Part shown: positions 4,738 through 5,434 of the stretch, piece by piece | How positions within the stretch are numbered: the first letter of the stretch is position 1 | Layout: each line of letters starts with the position of its first letter | DNA from: Pseudomonas sp. | GTDB taxonomy: Bacteria > Pseudomonadota > Gammaproteobacteria > Pseudomonadales > Pseudomonadaceae | DNA: 5,434 bases | Assembly: GCA_029240955.1 (NCBI GenBank) | Contig: JARDZH010000189.1 | Location: 1-5,434, forward strand | Reading direction: 5' to 3' | The notes under the pieces: model-generated | Databases searched by the model: none | Told to the model about the DNA's origin: nothing | What the model saw: the letters and a program-made list of their open reading frames with translations, nothing else | Position numbers and translations under genes: made by a program

Positions 4738-5406
4738 TCAGACAAACGAATCATCATCCGAAAACACATCCCCGCCATCATCAAAGCCATCGTCGCTCAC
4801 GTATTGCGAATCGGGCTGCTGCCAGTCACCTTGGTCATGGCTCTGAACCGGCTGATCGTCATGAATCACCTCAACAATTTCCTGCGGCTGGTCATGATGA
4901 CTGAACAGGCTGCTGATGCCTTCGGCCAGCATCACGCCACCTGCCACGCCCGCAGCAGTTTGCAGCGCTCCACCGAGAAAGCCGCTGCCGCGAGGGACTT
5001 GTGGCGCTGAATAACCCGGCTGCTGAGCAGGGGATGGCGCAGCGGCCGGCCCATCGCGCCAGCCTCCGGAAGCCGGCTGTGAAGGACGCGACGCGCCGCT
5101 GCCAAAAATGCCGGACAGAAACCCACCACCGGTCGACCCGGAAGACGACTGCCCGCGAGCCTGCTGAAGCTCGGCCTCGAGTTTGCGGATTTGCTCGTCC
5201 CGCTCCTGAACCTGCCGGTTGAGCTGATTGACCGCCGCTTCCTGAACCAGGATCGCCTGAGTCATGTAATAAGGCGCGGCCGGCTGGCGCGTCAGGTGTT
5301 CCTTGATTCGCGCCTCGGCAGCGGCATCACGGGGCGCCGACGCGCTTTCGGCGTCCTTGAGTTTCGAGAAAAGACCATCGATCAGAGTTTGTTCTTCGCT
5401 GTTCAT
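4738..5406 (-). CDS. DUF2076 family protein of unknown function
   Basis: This 222-residue protein matches the DUF2076 family by its start, MNSEEQTLIDGLFSKLKDAE, and by its segment order. Residues 1-50 are helical and charged and include PAAPYYMTQAILVQEAAV (42-59), a conserved family block. Residues about 56-85 form a probable coiled coil (QLNRQVQERDEQIRKLEAEL). Residues 86-142 are Gly/Ser/Pro/Ala-rich and probably disordered, with GGGFLSGIFGSG (93-104). Residues 143-168 are hydrophobic and glycine-spaced (FLGGALQTAAGVAGGVMLAE), ending in ISSLF. The last 50 residues are acidic with many Asp (DDGFDDGGDVFSDDDSFV). No signal peptide is seen. The ATG at 5404-5406 has GCGAGG five bases upstream, so the start is secure. 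The role is unknown; the layout suggests an oligomeric or membrane-associated protein, which is inference only. A REP pair follows it. Confidence 0.88.
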   Translation of the reverse strand: MNSEEQTLIDGLFSKLKDAESASAPRDAAAEARIKEHLTRQPAAPYYMTQAILVQEAAVNQLNRQVQERDEQIRKLEAELQQARGQSSSGSTGGGFLSGIFGSGASRPSQPASGGWRDGPAAAPSPAQQPGYSAPQVPRGSGFLGGALQTAAGVAGGVMLAEGISSLFSHHDQPQEIVEVIHDDQPVQSHDQGDWQQPDSQYVSDDGFDDGGDVFSDDDSFV

Positions 5407-5434
5407 GGCAACCTCGCTGGAAAGCCGCTGAGTC

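Noticed and set aside
4596..4904. Rightward frames across the second REP pair and into the DUF2076 gene.
   Set aside because: They run through the REP palindrome and antisense to the real gene, with no ribosome binding site or domain.

Overview
The window looks like a chromosomal housekeeping region from a fluorescent-group Pseudomonas or a close relative. The evidence is the high GC content, the strongly G/C-ending codons, two families of Pseudomonas-type REP palindromes (cores GGAGCGGCTTTAGCCGC and GGGAGCGAAGCTCGCG), and protein sequences typical of that genus. This assignment comes from pattern recognition, not a database search. No phage, insertion sequence, CRISPR array, tRNA or rRNA is visible.

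Layout from left to right. (1) The C-terminal end of a rightward HI0933/YhiN-type flavoprotein enters from the left edge. (2) A 139-bp convergent gap holds a perfect inverted REP pair. (3) Two leftward genes follow: a YedA-like drug/metabolite exporter (upstream) and an RhlE-type DEAD-box RNA helicase (downstream), 63 bp apart. (4) An Lrp/AsnC-family regulator is divergent from yedA across a 168-bp intergenic region that carries a candidate yedA promoter and two short inverted repeats. (5) The regulator's 3' end overlaps by 23 bp the 3' end of a leftward DnaQ-like 3'-5' exonuclease. That exonuclease is the second gene of a tight pair led by a NYN (PIN-like) domain protein. (6) A 218-bp gap carries a second, unrelated REP pair. 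(7) A leftward DUF2076 protein has its start and Shine-Dalgarno just inside the right edge.

Two functional groupings can be supported. The divergent lrp-like/yedA pair has the classic layout of a local regulator controlling an exporter, so the regulator probably senses an amino acid or small metabolite that YedA exports. The NYN protein and the DEDDh exonuclease, 22 bp apart on one strand and both with GTG starts and good Shine-Dalgarno sites, probably form one transcript encoding two metal-dependent nucleases of different folds. Coding density is high and every gene is intact except the edge-truncated flavoprotein.

I found no convincing new biological system. The observations most worth a second look are the nuclease pair, the inverted repeat that could mask the lrp-like ribosome binding site, the two distinct REP pairs, and the uncharacterised DUF2076 protein.
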